Origin: Mytilus galloprovincialis
Taxonomy: Eukaryota > Mollusca > Bivalvia > Mytilida > Mytilidae
Assembly: GCF_965363235.1 (NCBI RefSeq)
Contig: NC_134840.1
Location: forward strand, 95,306,416-95,370,415
Reading direction: 5' to 3'
DNA: 64,000 nucleotides
Below the pieces are notes generated by a model, which made no database searches, was not told the origin of the DNA, and was given only the letters and a program-made list of their open reading frames with translations. Both the position numbers and the translations under genes were made by a program. Shown piece by piece: positions 12,214 to 25,200 of the stretch; the first letter of the stretch is position 1; each line of letters starts with the position of its first letter.

Positions 12214-12973
12214 ATATAAGCAGATCTAAAATTATTTCCAAGGAGACAGCTACCCTAAAGACAACACAGTGGCAGAACCAGAAATTTTCATAAGTGGGGG
12301 CCCATTGACAACCTAAGAAGGGGCGGCTCTTGTCATGCTTCAGTGATTATATAATTAACCAAATTTTTGCCCCATGGGCTCCCTCTAAATCTGCCTCTAC
12401 AACAGGACAAGCATGTTAACATATATTTATCCCTTTACAGCCTTCAACATTCGAGCAACAATTAAGTTTATAGTGAGCTTCCAAAGGCTCTAACATGATA
12501 AAATTTTAAACAACTCCAAAGAAAAATTCAGCTACTTGATTTTTTGATAAAAAAAAATGGACATATATGGCAGGGTCCACCAACAAACATGGACAATCAC
12601 TGCATTTCCCTCAGAAATTCCTGACTGGAACATATATTCTGTATCACTTTCATGCCTTTGGAAGGCTATGTAAATGGCTACTATTTTGCTGACTCTTATA
12701 TAAAAAAAAAACACCAAAATTAAACATGAAAATTTATTCAAACTGCTGCCAACAATTGCATGAATTGAAAAATATGTTATTTACATTGAAAATAACAATT
12801 AACATGATTAATAATGGAACAAAAAAAAGAATTTATTATATTGATAACCTAATAAACGTACCATGAATTCTTTCATTTTTTAATCAACCCATATACTGTA
12901 AATTCAGAAAGTATTGTGTGCATTCATTATTGACAGTTTTGAAGAATTGTCAAAAATGTGAGATTTGTTATTA

Positions 12974-13159
12974 GGGCTATTCCAGAAAAAAATGTATGGG
13001 GGGGTTGGAAGGCACATATTAATAATACATGGGTGATGGGTATCAGAGCAACTTTTCACACTATAATGCACTATAATTATCAAATACAATTGTCTGGGTG
13101 GCGGGTGCTGACAAAAACTGCCTTCCAACACCCCCATACATTTTTTACTGGAATAGCCC
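12974..13159. mobile_element. Harbinger-like foldback MITE, TIR GGGCTATTCCAG
   Basis: TTA at 12971-12973 and 13160-13162 flanks ends GGGCTATTCCAG and CTGGAATAGCCC. The inverted arms extend about 40 bp (...TGTATGGGGG / CCCCCATACA...). A TTA duplication and G-rich ends fit PIF/Harbinger. It is 186 bp and non-coding; the two overlapping 77- and 103-aa frames across it are artefacts of the palindrome. Confidence 0.75.
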
Positions 13160-13621
13160 TTAGAAAAAATCTGTATATGTACAGCTGTATTTATCAGATT
13201 TCAGAATCCAAGTTTTTTTATAATTTAGATAATCACCTAGTTGCATTATTCAAAGAAATATACCTCTGAATTTACGGTATTAAAGTAAAAATCACACAAA
13301 GTCAGCTGTTTCATGTTGTCAATATTGGTTTTAATACCTCAAAAATGTAATTTAACTTAAAAATAAATTGAATAACCATTTGCAAGAAAATTAAATAATA
13401 CTTTAAAAACATGATTTGGGTGTAAAAATGAAGTCAGTCTATAATGCCCATGATTTGTTTTCAGTAATACTAACATGACTGATATATATCAATATACATC
13501 CCTTAAAAAAATATAATCTGTACATCATTTTCTCAAAAGTTCTTACAAAAATAATTTTCTATAATATTGGAATTTTCATACCATTTACGTATGCATGACA
13601 TACATGATAATATATTTCTAA

Positions 13622-14078
13622 AACAAGAATGTGTCCAAAGTACATGGATGCCCCACTCGCACTATCATTTTCCATGTTGGGTAAAAAAAAAAATAATTTG
13701 GCATTAAAATTTGAAAGATCATATCATAGGGAACATATGTACCAAGTTTCAAGTTGATTGGACTTCAACTTCATCAAAAACTTGAATTTGAAACTCCCAC
13801 TTTCATTTTCTATGTTCAGTGGACCATGAAATTGGGGTCAAAAGTCTAATTTGGCTTTAAAATTAGAAAGATCTTATCATAAGCAACAAGTGTACTAAGT
13901 TTCAAGTTGACTGGACTTCAGCTTCATCAAAAACTACCTTGACCAAAAACTTTAACCTGAAGTGGAACAACAGACAGACGAACGGACAGACAGAAGGACA
14001 GACTAATGAACACAGACGGACGGACACACAGACCAGAAAACATAATGCACCTCTACTATCGTAGGTGGGGCATAAAAA
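13622..14078 (+). mobile_element. AACAAGAATGTGTCC repeat, copy 2 with two core units
   Basis: Same ends as copy 1, but the roughly 150-bp core (TAATTTGGC...CTTCATCAAAAACT) occurs twice in tandem. After the terminal GGGGCATAAAAA, the flank GAATCA...TTTCAAAA resembles the flank after copy 3, suggesting copies 2 and 3 arose by local duplication. Confidence 0.6.
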
Positions 14079-14124
14079 GAATCATATTTGAAAAAAAAAA
14101 ATTTCAAAAACAAAAGAATGATTA

Positions 14125-14403
14125 AAACAAGAATGTGTCCCAAGTACATGGATGCCCGTTCTGCACTACCATTTCTATGTTCAGTGGACCGTGAAAATAG
14201 GGGGAATCTCTAATTTGGCATTAAAATTGGAAAGATTATATCATAGGGAACATGTGTACCAAGTTTAAGGTTGAATGGACTTCAACTTATCAAAAACTAC
14301 CTCAACCAAAAACTTTAACCTGAAGCAGGACAGACTGAAGGACGAACAAACGAAGGGACGCACAGACCAGAAAACATAATGCACATAAATGGGGCATAAA
14401 AAA
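14125..14403 (+). mobile_element. AACAAGAATGTGTCC repeat, copy 3
   Basis: One core unit between AACAAGAATGTGTCC and GGGGCATAAAAA, 47 bp after copy 2. Confidence 0.6.
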
Positions 14404-14859
14404 GAATCAAGGTTGAAAGAAAACAATTTCAAAACAACAGAAAAGAAAATCTCTCTTTCGGCAGTTGGTTGATGTTAAAAAAACACCATTTCAAAACATT
14501 GGTTCTGCTACCACTCTTTGTAGAAGTACTAAAGACTGCAAAATAGATATATATTTACACATCAGCAATATAATGTATTTGAAAGTTGATTATTGTACAA
14601 TGCATGATGTCATAAGTCTATTCCAAGACAGTTAGAGACAATTCAACTAAACGCTTAAAAGCACTGCTGTTTCCTTTAAAAGGGGAGATAATTCATTACC
14701 ATATATCAGAAAGTAAAAAGATATTCAGTAAAGGTCTTTCACCTTATTGTTTGTTGGTACCTATTCATTTTGAAAAACAAATAAAAGTCAATTCTGGTAC
14801 AAATCAATCACACTAACAAACACATACACAAACATAACATTGATGGTCACACTACGGTC

Positions 14860-15274
14860 TTAAGGTGGTACCCAACACTTTCACTGAAATTAATTTGGCT
14901 CGTTTAAATTTCATAAAATTTTGACAAGGTGGTACCCAACACTTTCACTGAAATTAATTTGGCTCGTTTAAATTTCATAAAATTTTGACAAGGTGGTACC
15001 CAACACTTTCACTGAAATTAATTTGGCTCGTTTAAATTTCATAAAATTTTGACAAAGTATATACTTTGTCCCTTTGGCAAAAATATAAAAATTTCAAATA
15101 ATTTGAACCAACCGTTTTTTCAGAAAAAATACACTGGTTATATAGCAGTTTGACAAATACTAATTTTGATCATTTAGAAGCTTAAGATTTCCCTAACAAC
15201 ATAACGTAATTAAAAGGTTTAGCTGATTTTACAGAGTTATATAAATCTCCCTGTAGTGTTAGGTACCACCTTAA
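14860..15274. mobile_element. TTAA-flanked piggyBac-like MITE, copy 3, with triplicated end
   Basis: TTAA at 14860-14863 and 15271-15274 encloses ends GGTGGTACCCAACAC and GTGTTAGGTACCACC. The first 64 bp, including the terminal repeat, occur three times in tandem starting at 14862, 14926 and 14990. It is inverted relative to copies 1 and 2. Confidence 0.8.
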
Positions 15275-15808
15275 TCCTGTGATCACCATCTTTTTCTAAG
15301 CTGAGTTTTAATCCATTTAGTCTAGACTAGTTGTGAAAGGATTTTGATTATTTAAAGTACAAAAATATATAACCTTTAGATTCAATACCAAAATTAGAAA
15401 ATACATATATTGCATGTATCTAAATATTCCTAATTTGTAAACATGGTAAACAGCATGATTATAAGTGACTGTTATTATTTCATCATTATTAACTTCAGAC
15501 ATGTAATAAGAGTTTAAATGCATTTTTAACTGCAACATACTTAGGATTTATAATTATATAAGCATTTAAATTCTCCTTTAATACTGCTTTTTATATGGAT
15601 AATACTGCATGCATGTATTGAGAAATAAAAAAAAATGTATGTTTATGGAGTATTAATGCTGCCCTAAAATAATACTACACATGACATATTTGAGAAATAA
15701 TATGTGTCTTTAAATTAATGAATACCTATATATACATGTACATGATTTATGTGTATCCAGATAAGAAAACAATTATCATGATTATATAGCTGATTTATTT
15801 GCAATTTT

Positions 15809-15975
15809 CATTGGCGGATCCAGGGGGGGGTTTCCGGGGGTTGGAACCCCTCCTTTTTTTTTGGCCGATCAATGCATTTGAATGGGGACATATAGCTGGA
15901 ACCCCCCCCCCCTTTTGTCCTGGGTTGGGACCCCCCCCCCCCCCCCCCCCCTTAAAAAGCCTGGATCCGCCCCTG
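15809..15975. mobile_element. MITE, TIR CAGTGGCGGATCCAG, copy 2
   Basis: Starts CATTGGCGGATCCAG and ends CTGGATCCGCCCCTG, flanked by ATTTT at 15804-15808 and 15976-15980. It contains long C and G runs. Non-coding. Confidence 0.75.
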
Positions 15976-16293
15976 ATTTTGATGTTTGTTAGGCATCAAT
16001 GAAAATTGAAAATGCATTAAAATTTTCACTCTTCTTATCGTCCCACTTACAAAATTACTTACAGTATACATTTGTACAGTTATACATCTTTATTGACCAT
16101 GATAAATCTAAATTTACATACACTGCATACATGTACACAGCACCACATATTTTGAAAGTATAAAAAACTTCTAAGTCAAAATAGTAAGAAAATGCACTGT
16201 TAATTAGCACTAAATGAAAGTAGAAGCAGGATTCTCCAATAAGGAATATCAAAGATTCAAATCTAAATGAAATCACAAGCACCCTTTTCATAA

Positions 16294-19200
16294 TCAAATC
16301 AGCATCATTTTAACCAATAAAGGTAAATGGTCAGAAGGATTATATTGATTTGGCAAATTTCCAAGTTCTTGAATTTCTCTGGATGACATGAGGCCCCAGC
16401 GACCTAATAATCTGAGTTTATCTTCCATAACATTGCTAGTAGTGTGCTTGTTTCGTCGGGTATGCACGTTCCTGTGTTGGACGCTGTAAAATATATAGTC
16501 CACTGTGCAAGCATCAGCACTGTGTTGTGTGGTGACTTCACGTTCATAATGTCCCAGTCTTTCTATAGTGTGGCGATATGTTGATACTAAATTCAACTTG
16601 TGCCATATACACCCTGAAGACTGTGACACAGCTGGATTGCTCCTATGTTCATAGTTCTCCTGATGATGAGATCTCCTAGCAGCATGTTTATTTTCACTTT
16701 CTATATGTTGACACTGGTCTGAAATGTTTACATCTGACGGGAAAAAATCTCTTGATAAATAATTGTCTTTGCCATATTGCCCTTCTCTCTGGCCAGATAT
16801 AGTCCTCGTTAGTAATCCTTCATACCTCAAGAACCCTTGAACCATGAACTTATATAAGTCACTAAATGGTGTGGCATTGAAATCCCCACACATGAGAACC
16901 TGGCAACGATGATTTCTATTGGTTTTCGCTACTTTATCTATTTCTGCCAGAAGACACATGGCCTGACCTAGTTTAATGTCCCCTCTCCTTGGATTAAATA
17001 ATAAATGAGTATTAGCTACACAAATAGAATCTTCTTCAGAATATGGATGTTTATGGGGTCGAAGCTTAACAACAAGACCAACATTGTCTCTGTCCAACAG
17101 ACTATAGTTAGATTTATAGTAAGGCACAGAAACACTCTGTTCCAGCGTAAATTTTTCTCTTTTGTAAAATGTTGCACAACCGTCTAATTTGTCACCAGTT
17201 CTCTTGACGTACACACCATTGTAACCTGAAAAAAAAAAGGTTATTTTAATCCATGGATTTTTATTATAGTGCATGTAGTGAAAATATTGAATCTCGGCAA
17301 AAATTCAAACATTACTAAATTTACAAATGTTAACAAAAACAGAAAAATTACAACGAAACGTATTATGTCTCTATTCCTGTCCACCATGATTTAGGCATGT
17401 ACTAAATTGAAAGAATTGCATTATGTTCAGCATATGTTTTATGATTTCATGTTTTCTACTTTGGTGTATCCTTTCTCAAAGAAAGTACTAAAAACCAAAA
17501 AGTTCATTTTCAAATTTAACATGCTTTAAAACTGGATAATCTGGTCCTCTGATGCCTTGTACATGTATAGATTCTGCTTGTATTTTGCTCTGATCAATTC
17601 CTTTCTGCTTATTACTGTGGATTCATTAATTTTTGTGGTTATCATTTTTTGGTGAGGACTGCTAGATTAATCCTTCTGCACCTTTATTCAAACACTTAAA
17701 CTGGATGACAGTTGAACAGAGAATAAAATATCATAAGTTAGTGATGACATTTAAGTGCATTAAAAATGATGCCCCATCATATCTTACTAACAAGTTTCAT
17801 TATGTTTCAGACAGAAATCCATACCCCTTGAGAAATGCTGTTCAAGGAAACCTCATACTCCCTAAACCAAAAAAAGAATTGTTCAAAAAATCTTTTATGT
17901 ATTCTGGACCATTCTTGTGGAATAATTTGTCAATACCATTAAGAAATATATTACAAATGTTAATTCTTTCAAATACAAAATAACAGATCATTTATTGAAA
18001 TCAACCTAGCTGTATCAATAATATTGAAAACTGTCAGCATGTTTCTTTTTTCATCACATTTTATCAAGTTGTATTGAATAGTTATCAAAGGTACCAGGAT
18101 TATAATTTAGTACGCCAGACGCGCGTTTCGTCTACATAAGACTCATCAGTGACGCTCATATCAAAATAGTTATAAAGCCAAACAGGTACAAAGTTGAAGA
18201 GCATTGAGGATCCAAAATTCCAAAAAGTTGTGCCAAATACGGCTAAGGTAATCTATTCCTGGGATAAGAAAATCCTTAGTTTTACGATAAATTCAAAGTT
18301 TTGTATACAGGAAATTTATAAAAATGACCACATAATTGATATTCATGTCAACACCGAAGTGCTGACTACTGAGCTGGTGATACCCTCGGGGACGAAACGT
18401 CCACCAGCAGTGGCATCGACCCAGTGGTGTAAATAGTTATCAAACGGCCTAGCCAAGATCAGATGTGCATTTCATATTGGGTCTATGTTATAGGCTTGTA
18501 AAGACAAGAAGATAAACTTTACATAAGTAATACATCTTTGAACTGAAGAAGAGGATGTAGGGTTTCACAATGAATATCAAATATCATGTATAGGTGTTAC
18601 CGTTTTGAAAAAAAACACTAAAATACACGCTGAAAATGGGCAAAATTACACGTTATGTTGTTTCATTTAAAATTTACCTTTTTTTATCAATTGATAGTTA
18701 ATAATTGAACTTAATTTGAACTACATTATTGGTTCACTGTTATAGACAATTTATTCTTCTTTCTTTTACTGGTTGTTGCAACAAAAAATCTTCAGTGGTT
18801 ACAAAGTTATGATAAAAAGTTGAATACTATGCGCTCGTTATGCAATTTTGTACTTTTGTTTTTAGCTTGCTCAGTGTAGTGATAAAAGAGAAAAATAAAT
18901 TAAATTTATGCTATTATGTCTTTTATTTTCTCTTCTAGTATATACATTATCAGAAACTACCTCATTTATCAAAATTGCAGTACCCTAGCTGGAGATATAT
19001 GCCATCAAAGTTGGATATACAAATAAAGTGAAAAAATGTCTTGTCCGTAGACATGCATTCCCTAGTAAACTGGAAGCATAATTACATTTATGTTGCATTG
19101 CTAAGTTCCTGTTCTTTTGTAGATATGAAAACACTACTAACATTTTTTTCTTCCATCTATTAATAGAGGAAAAAATTCAAAAATATGTCAGAATGTCTTG

Positions 19201-22200
19201 TCCGTAGACACATGTCTTGTCCGTAGACATGTCTTTTTATCAATATTGCTTGGCTTTATGGGTCTTAATTAGTCCTATGTGTTGTTTAAACTTAGAAATA
19301 TCTTATTTTTTATAAATGAATGGTAATTTAAGTGTTCTCAATTTTTGTAAAATGACTTTACGGGAGTGGATTTTAAAAAGTGTCAGATTATCAGTCATAA
19401 AAAGCATACCTTATTTTACTTCAATATTGTTTATTCCAGTTGATGCATACCTTAAAAGATTAACTAAATCAAATGAAGAAAAAGTATTTCTCTCTCTCTA
19501 ACTTTATCTTTTGCATTTCAGTATTAACAGCAGATGAGGAAGTGTCTACGGACAAGACACTTGTACATAACAAGTATTAAATTCAATTATTTGTCTGCTA
19601 TGGAACTTAAATCTTATTTATAGGTGATGAAAGTTATCTATTCAAATTAAAACTCAGTATTTTCAACATGAATATAGTCACAATTAATTCTAACAGATTT
19701 TTTTTTTAACTGAAATTGTCTTGTCCGTAGACATTACCACAATATATTTGTATCCAATTTCCTTGATTTCAGCCTAATTTGATAGGTAAAATGTATGTTA
19801 TTCTTTTAAGAGAACACATTCAACTATGTCAAAATTGAGTTTTAATAATAGTTTGATTGTTTTAAACAGACAGATATATGTATTTCAGTTAAAAGAATGT
19901 GTCTTCAGTTTGGCTTAATCAATAAATTATTGAGATATGTAAAGAATTATGGGTACATTTTTGTATTTTCCAAAATTTAAAAAACACAGCTTAAAATTTA
20001 AATAGTAACTTTTAATCTTAACTTTAACAATCATCTTTGAAAGCATTTAATTGAATATCAATAAAATGTCTTGTCCGTAGACATTATCAAAATGTATTTG
20101 TTTCCATTTTCCTCGAAGTTAAGCATCATTTGATAGATAAACCTGATAAAATGTATGGTTTTTTTTTAAGAGAACACTTTCAGCTGTATCAAAATTAGGT
20201 TTTAATAATGCATTTCATTAAATATGAATACAATGTCTTGTCCGTAGACAAAACATATAAATTGTATTGCTAAGTTTGATTGTTTATTGTAAGAATATGC
20301 ATCAAGTTATTTTAATGTTCTATACACCAAAAGAAAGGGTTTTTTTGGAAGTTTTGTTATTTATAGATAATTTTAGATACAGTTTTATCAGATAAGATTA
20401 ATGATCAAAGAAAGCTACTGTTGTTTGAAATAACTGTGAGTTAAACGTGTTCTTGTAATTTTTTTTTCAATTAAAATGTTTGATATTCAATAATTCTAAA
20501 CATATTTTGTTGTCTTTGTCATTGACCAAAAATCTGACACTGGTGACCATGTCTTGAAGCCAACCATTAAAGAAAATTATACAGTTTTTAAACACCATTT
20601 ATTTAATAAAAATATTAAATATTTCTTCCAAAAACTGCATGTAATTATATAAATGCTTCCAGTGTTAGCCTAACGATAGCAATTTTTCATAATTTAAACC
20701 ATTTTTGAACCAAAATATCAAAAGAGTTTTTCCCTGAGGTGATACTCATTTTTGACTTCATGTGAAACACAAAATGCACATCTGATCTTGGCTAGGCCGT
20801 AAGGTACCAGGATTATAATTTAGTACGCCAGACATTATTATCATACTTGACTTTTTATACTACTGTCATGACTGTATGCAATGTATATGTTTGCATTTTG
20901 TTTGATTTCTCATGATGAGGGCCTCAGGGAAGATTAGTTATATAGCTAACTGTGTAACCCTCTTAAAATAAAGTATTGATGTTGTTGTTGTTGGTGGATT
21001 GAGGAACTCTAGTATTTTTGTGGATATTTGCCAATCACTGCATACAAAGCCTAGAGAAAAATTGTAATTTGTCGACAATTTGAATAGGGTCCACCCAGCC
21101 TATATCCATGAAACCCACAAAAATTGGTATCCAGTAAATAATAATGAATCCAAAACATTTCTTTCTTACCTAGTAATGCTAGTTGCACTAAAAAAAAGTC
21201 TTACAACTATCAGTATATTTTACTATTCAAACCACTTGTTCCGTTTTAATAAGAATATGACAGCCAAGGGACCTCAATTTATTTAAGGTATTTATTGTCT
21301 CCAAGCAATAATTTCATTGGTGGATACAGGGGTGGGGTTTGAACTCCTTGTTTTTTTTTGGCCGATCAAGGCATTTGAATGGGGACATAGTTGGAACCCC
21401 CTCCTTTATCCTGTGTTGGGAACCCCCCCTTTTTAAAATGGCTGGATCCGCCCCTGAATTTCATGTCTATCTCAATGTCTTACCCAGCTGTTTCAGTTTA
21501 GGTTCCAGGAATACTGTGTAATGCTGTTTGTTTACTTCTTGTAAACATAATATCTGAAAGTAAATTAAAAGTAAAGTATTGTATACTTCAGTACCCCAAA
21601 TACCCTTTTATCCATATAATGTACATGTATAAAATCTAGTTAAATGAAGTAGATAGCACTTTTTTTTAATTCTTTCTACAAATTTTTAAATGACTTTCCA
21701 GTCTTTAGAACTCCCTAACCCCCCGCCCCATCCCCGATACTTAAAATAATTGTTGTACATGTCATGTAATCATACAATGTATATATAAGAGGATTATTTG
21801 ATTTGTAATATGCTTTATGTATCCTACACATAATATATAAAAACTCTTATTTAGCAAAATTAAAACAGATTATTAAAGTTGTAAATAGGATATACCGGTA
21901 ATTGTTATTTTACAAATGCTCATACATTCATGTATAATAACACGTATAATATTATCAGAAATTTCTTCTTTTCTTTTATCTAATGATATAATTACTTTAA
22001 AATTACAGGATATATTTAATTTAAGATAAATGAATAGACTAGTAAAAAGTTGTCATCCTTAAACAAAATAACTCTTTTGTTCAAATGAGGAAGTCTTCAG
22101 ACAAATACTTGTCTTTAGTTCAATGAGCCAAAAAATAGAGCAAGGTCTTCCTTTTGTTATAATATTAAGGAAATTTACTTAAGTGGTACACATTTATATC

Positions 22201-25200
22201 TATCTAGTCCATAATACTTCTAGAATTCTATTGCATTTGATTTTGCTTTAATGACTGTCATTCATTGTGACAATAACTGAACTTATAAAAAAAAAATAGC
22301 AATATGTAGCAGTGGGGGGAAATATGAAAGAGTCAAATTATAGTATGCCAATACACATAATGAACAGTGCCTGGTGTCCCTATAATATATTTAAATATTT
22401 TACTTGACAAGGCATATATATGTTTTATACATGTTTTAGTTCCTCTTACATTGTCTTACTAATAGCCCAACAATGTTAGATCTGTAAATTTGTGGAAGCA
22501 AGTTTTTGTTTTTCCCAGGCCAGGATTCCAACTCATGCATTGATACATATCCAGAAATTAGTAGTGCTTTTGCTAATTAATATTCATAATATGTAAATGA
22601 GAATTGTATCACGTGATTATAGTTTGAACTAGACTAGATTGATACATTAAAATCTTTAAAACACGGATATTATAAGTCGCCCTTCACAGAGTCCTTGTTT
22701 ATAATCACTCTGATATTTCCGTAAAGTTGTCAGGCGGTCAAAATCAAAACAATGATCGCGAATTAAGTGAATTTTTCGTGTTCTCGTGAGTTTATTCTTC
22801 TTGAAATATTGGCATTTTAACTTTACGTGGGGACCTAGAGTTCAACGACTACACATACAAGGTTTGGACTTGCTTATTCTTTGGACATCCAAGTTTCAAG
22901 TTACACCCCGGCAACTTGTTTTTCTAATGACCTTGTTAGCCATTTTTCAGCACGAAGTTTGCAAATTTGACGTTTCAGCCATTTTAGCCTGTATTTTATA
23001 CTGCAATGTTAAAAGCCTCTCGCTTCGATTTTCAAAATAGCTCAGGAACCTTGGTTTTTGCAACGACAGTCATAATGTTTCGTTTAAATGGTGTATATTG
23101 TTGTGTATATTTATTTTCTGCCCCGGCAACCTGTCTATCACTTAAATTAAAGTTAAAATAGACATTTTTTCAAAAATCCCTATCATTTCAATATAATTTC
23201 CGTGACCCGTATCCGATTTCATTAGTATAATATTCAAATGAGCAAAGTGGCGTTGATTTCTGGATATGATACATGTATCTGTACTCATTTCGCACCATAA
23301 GATTTATCATCAATACCTCAGCATTTAGAGCTTGAATCTCTTGCAGCAATTTTTCAGATCTGTACTTCCAGTCTAGAACCTGTTGTGGGGATTCTCTGTA
23401 TAGATATTTATTGTCCTCCAATAAGTTCTGAGCCAGGATATTGTATGACATTATGGTAAATTCAAATCCAGGTCTGGGTCTTTGTAGCTGTTCTATACCT
23501 AATCTGGTCAGTTCCCACTGTCTATTCACACCATACTCTTTATCTGTAATATACAATGTAAAAGACATGGGTCACGTGGGTTATTTCAATAAGACTTACA
23601 TGTACCTCTAACACCTATATGTGTATCTGATAGTGATAGCTACATGTATATATATATATTTATACATTCAGTTTCACAAGAAGTACAGAAAATGTGTAGC
23701 TTATTGTGTACATCAGTCAGAGCTCAGACATAAATAGGTCTGAATCTGCTTTTGACTCATAGAGGTCTAAATTTGTAAGTTTTAGGATTTGTCTCCCTTT
23801 AATGCAAGACAAACTACGACTTTAATAAGTCAAATATTGTTAAGCAAGAAATAATTGACCAGAATCAAAAAGTTGCAAATATCGACTCCTACAAGTCGAT
23901 AAGTTACCAAAATTGGTAAACTTCAAGACCCACGCATATTTATAAAAAGGTCACGCATCTAAATCAAATAATGACAACATTGAAAAACAATGCTTTGTCT
24001 TCTAGAGAAAAATATGAATGAGAGTCTAAAAAATCGGAGATAATGTTAATTAACCTTACAATGCAACCACCTGGAGCCACAGTTAATGAGATAAAACCTC
24101 TGTGTTTAGTAAGGATGTTCAATTAGGTAATTAAATATAGATAGCTCAAGTCCTTGTGAACTCTCAGATAGGTTTTTGCTGTCATAGGAGGTGCACTTTG
24201 GCCACCAAGTCAAATTAAGTTTTTTCATCAACATAAATAGACCTAAACAAGTCTGTCATTTTCTGACTTAGATAAGTCTAAAATTGAAAACACATTTTTA
24301 TAATAAATACATGTTTTGACTTCTGTAAGTCAAAAACAAAAATCGACTTGTTTATGTCTGAGCTCTGACTGTACATGTTATTCACATTTGTTCTTATTTC
24401 TGTATATTTTTTTATTTTACTCTATAATTATTTCAAGCTTTTGTAGACTAGTGCTCTTTTGGGCTTGTGTGGACGCCAGTCTGTTGTTTCAGGCTGTGTG
24501 TTGCCATTTGAATATCTTTTGATTATTATAGTTGTTGGGTTACTTTCATGTTGACAAATAACATGAATCTATAGGGGACATAAAAAAGTTTTGCCTTACC
24601 CTACTATGGGCATAATGACTGAGTGCAAAATGCAAATCTAATGGCATGTAGTGTATTGGAAATATAGACTTGACCAGGAAATCTAAATGCTGATCACTGG
24701 TCCATGGAATGGGGTCATGGTCAGGTGAACCCTGTCTGACAGACTGTTAACCTTGAATGGAGCCCAAAGTTAAAGAGTCAAGTGAGATAAACACAATAGA
24801 TGGTACACAATTTTAAAAACATAGATTTTAATTATCAAATATAAACATTTGCTGAAACATAAAAATGAAAACAATTTGTTTACAAGGAACACAAAATTGT
24901 TTCACCTTTTGAAATATATAAAGCTTTAAGCAGAGATTTAAAGCTTTTGTGCCATTACTGGATCAGTATCCTGATAAAGTTATACTCACAGAGAAGGATA
25001 AAATTCATATAAATGATATACACATGATATATCGAAATTTGTATTGCTTGGCATACAGACCATTGGTCTTCCCATTTGAATGGTTTTACACTAGTAGTTT
25101 TTGGAGCCCTTTATAGCTTGCTGTTCTGTGTTAGCCAAGGCTCCATGTTGACATGTTGAAGGTCGTACCTTAACCTTTAATGGTTTACTTTTATAAATTG

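Larger units (their letters stand above)
9837..16293. other. convergent intergenic region, repeat-filled
   Basis: Lies between the stop of the plus-strand gene (9836) and the stop of ANGEL2 (16294, minus). It holds the 3' UTRs of both genes and the repeats listed separately. A candidate ANGEL2 poly(A) signal (AATAAA on the minus strand) lies near 16090-16095. No other coding exon with consistent splice sites was found. Confidence 0.5.
18083..20833 (-). mobile_element. hammerhead retrozyme-like tandem element inside the LINE, itself interrupted
   Basis: One unit of about 356 bp (18088-18443) is followed, after a nested transposon (18444-20800), by the first 33 bp of a second unit (20801-20833), identical to 18088-18120. 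Homologous tandem units with a 364-bp period occur at 46378-46864. The unit carries a type-I hammerhead ribozyme on the minus strand (18112-18155). On that strand the partial unit begins exactly at GTC/TGGCG, the ribozyme cleavage position. The 80-aa frame at 18194-18436 is not conserved as protein. Confidence 0.7.
17655..20990 (+). mobile_element. 5'-truncated non-LTR retrotransposon (LINE), interrupted
   Basis: The frame at 17655-17983 reads like the end of a LINE reverse transcriptase: RTARLIL, then a stop-containing link, then TVEQRIKYHKLVMTFK, DAPSYLTNKF, SFMYSGPFLWNNL. This matches the conserved C-terminal region of CR1/Jockey-like ORF2 proteins. The 3' UTR resumes at 20834 with CTCATGATGAGGGCC and ends in AATAAAG plus a (GTT)n tail at 20990. 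A TTGGTG target duplication brackets it. The middle (18083-20833) is a later insertion. Only the last part of ORF2 is present. Confidence 0.75.
17613..21157. mobile_element. TACTGTGGATTC MITE interrupted by a LINE
   Basis: The left part, 17613-17654, starts TACTGTGGATTCATT. The right part, 20991-21157, ends AATGAATCCAAAAC. The two halves join into one family-typical MITE, with TTGGTG duplicated at the break (17649-17654 and 20991-20996). It lies in ANGEL2 intron 3. Confidence 0.65.

Noticed and set aside
18194-18436. 80-aa frame in the retrozyme unit
   Set aside because: The homologous unit at 46378-46864 does not preserve it as protein; this repeat is non-coding.
20772-20800. Right TIR of the 2.36-kb element resembles the 3' half of a hammerhead (AAATGCACATCTG)
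   Set aside because: No matching catalytic core nearby; the similarity is short and may be chance.
22786-23040. 84-aa plus-strand frame
   Set aside because: Lies inside the ATATCCAGAAAT TIR element, has no motif, and is antisense within an ANGEL2 intron.
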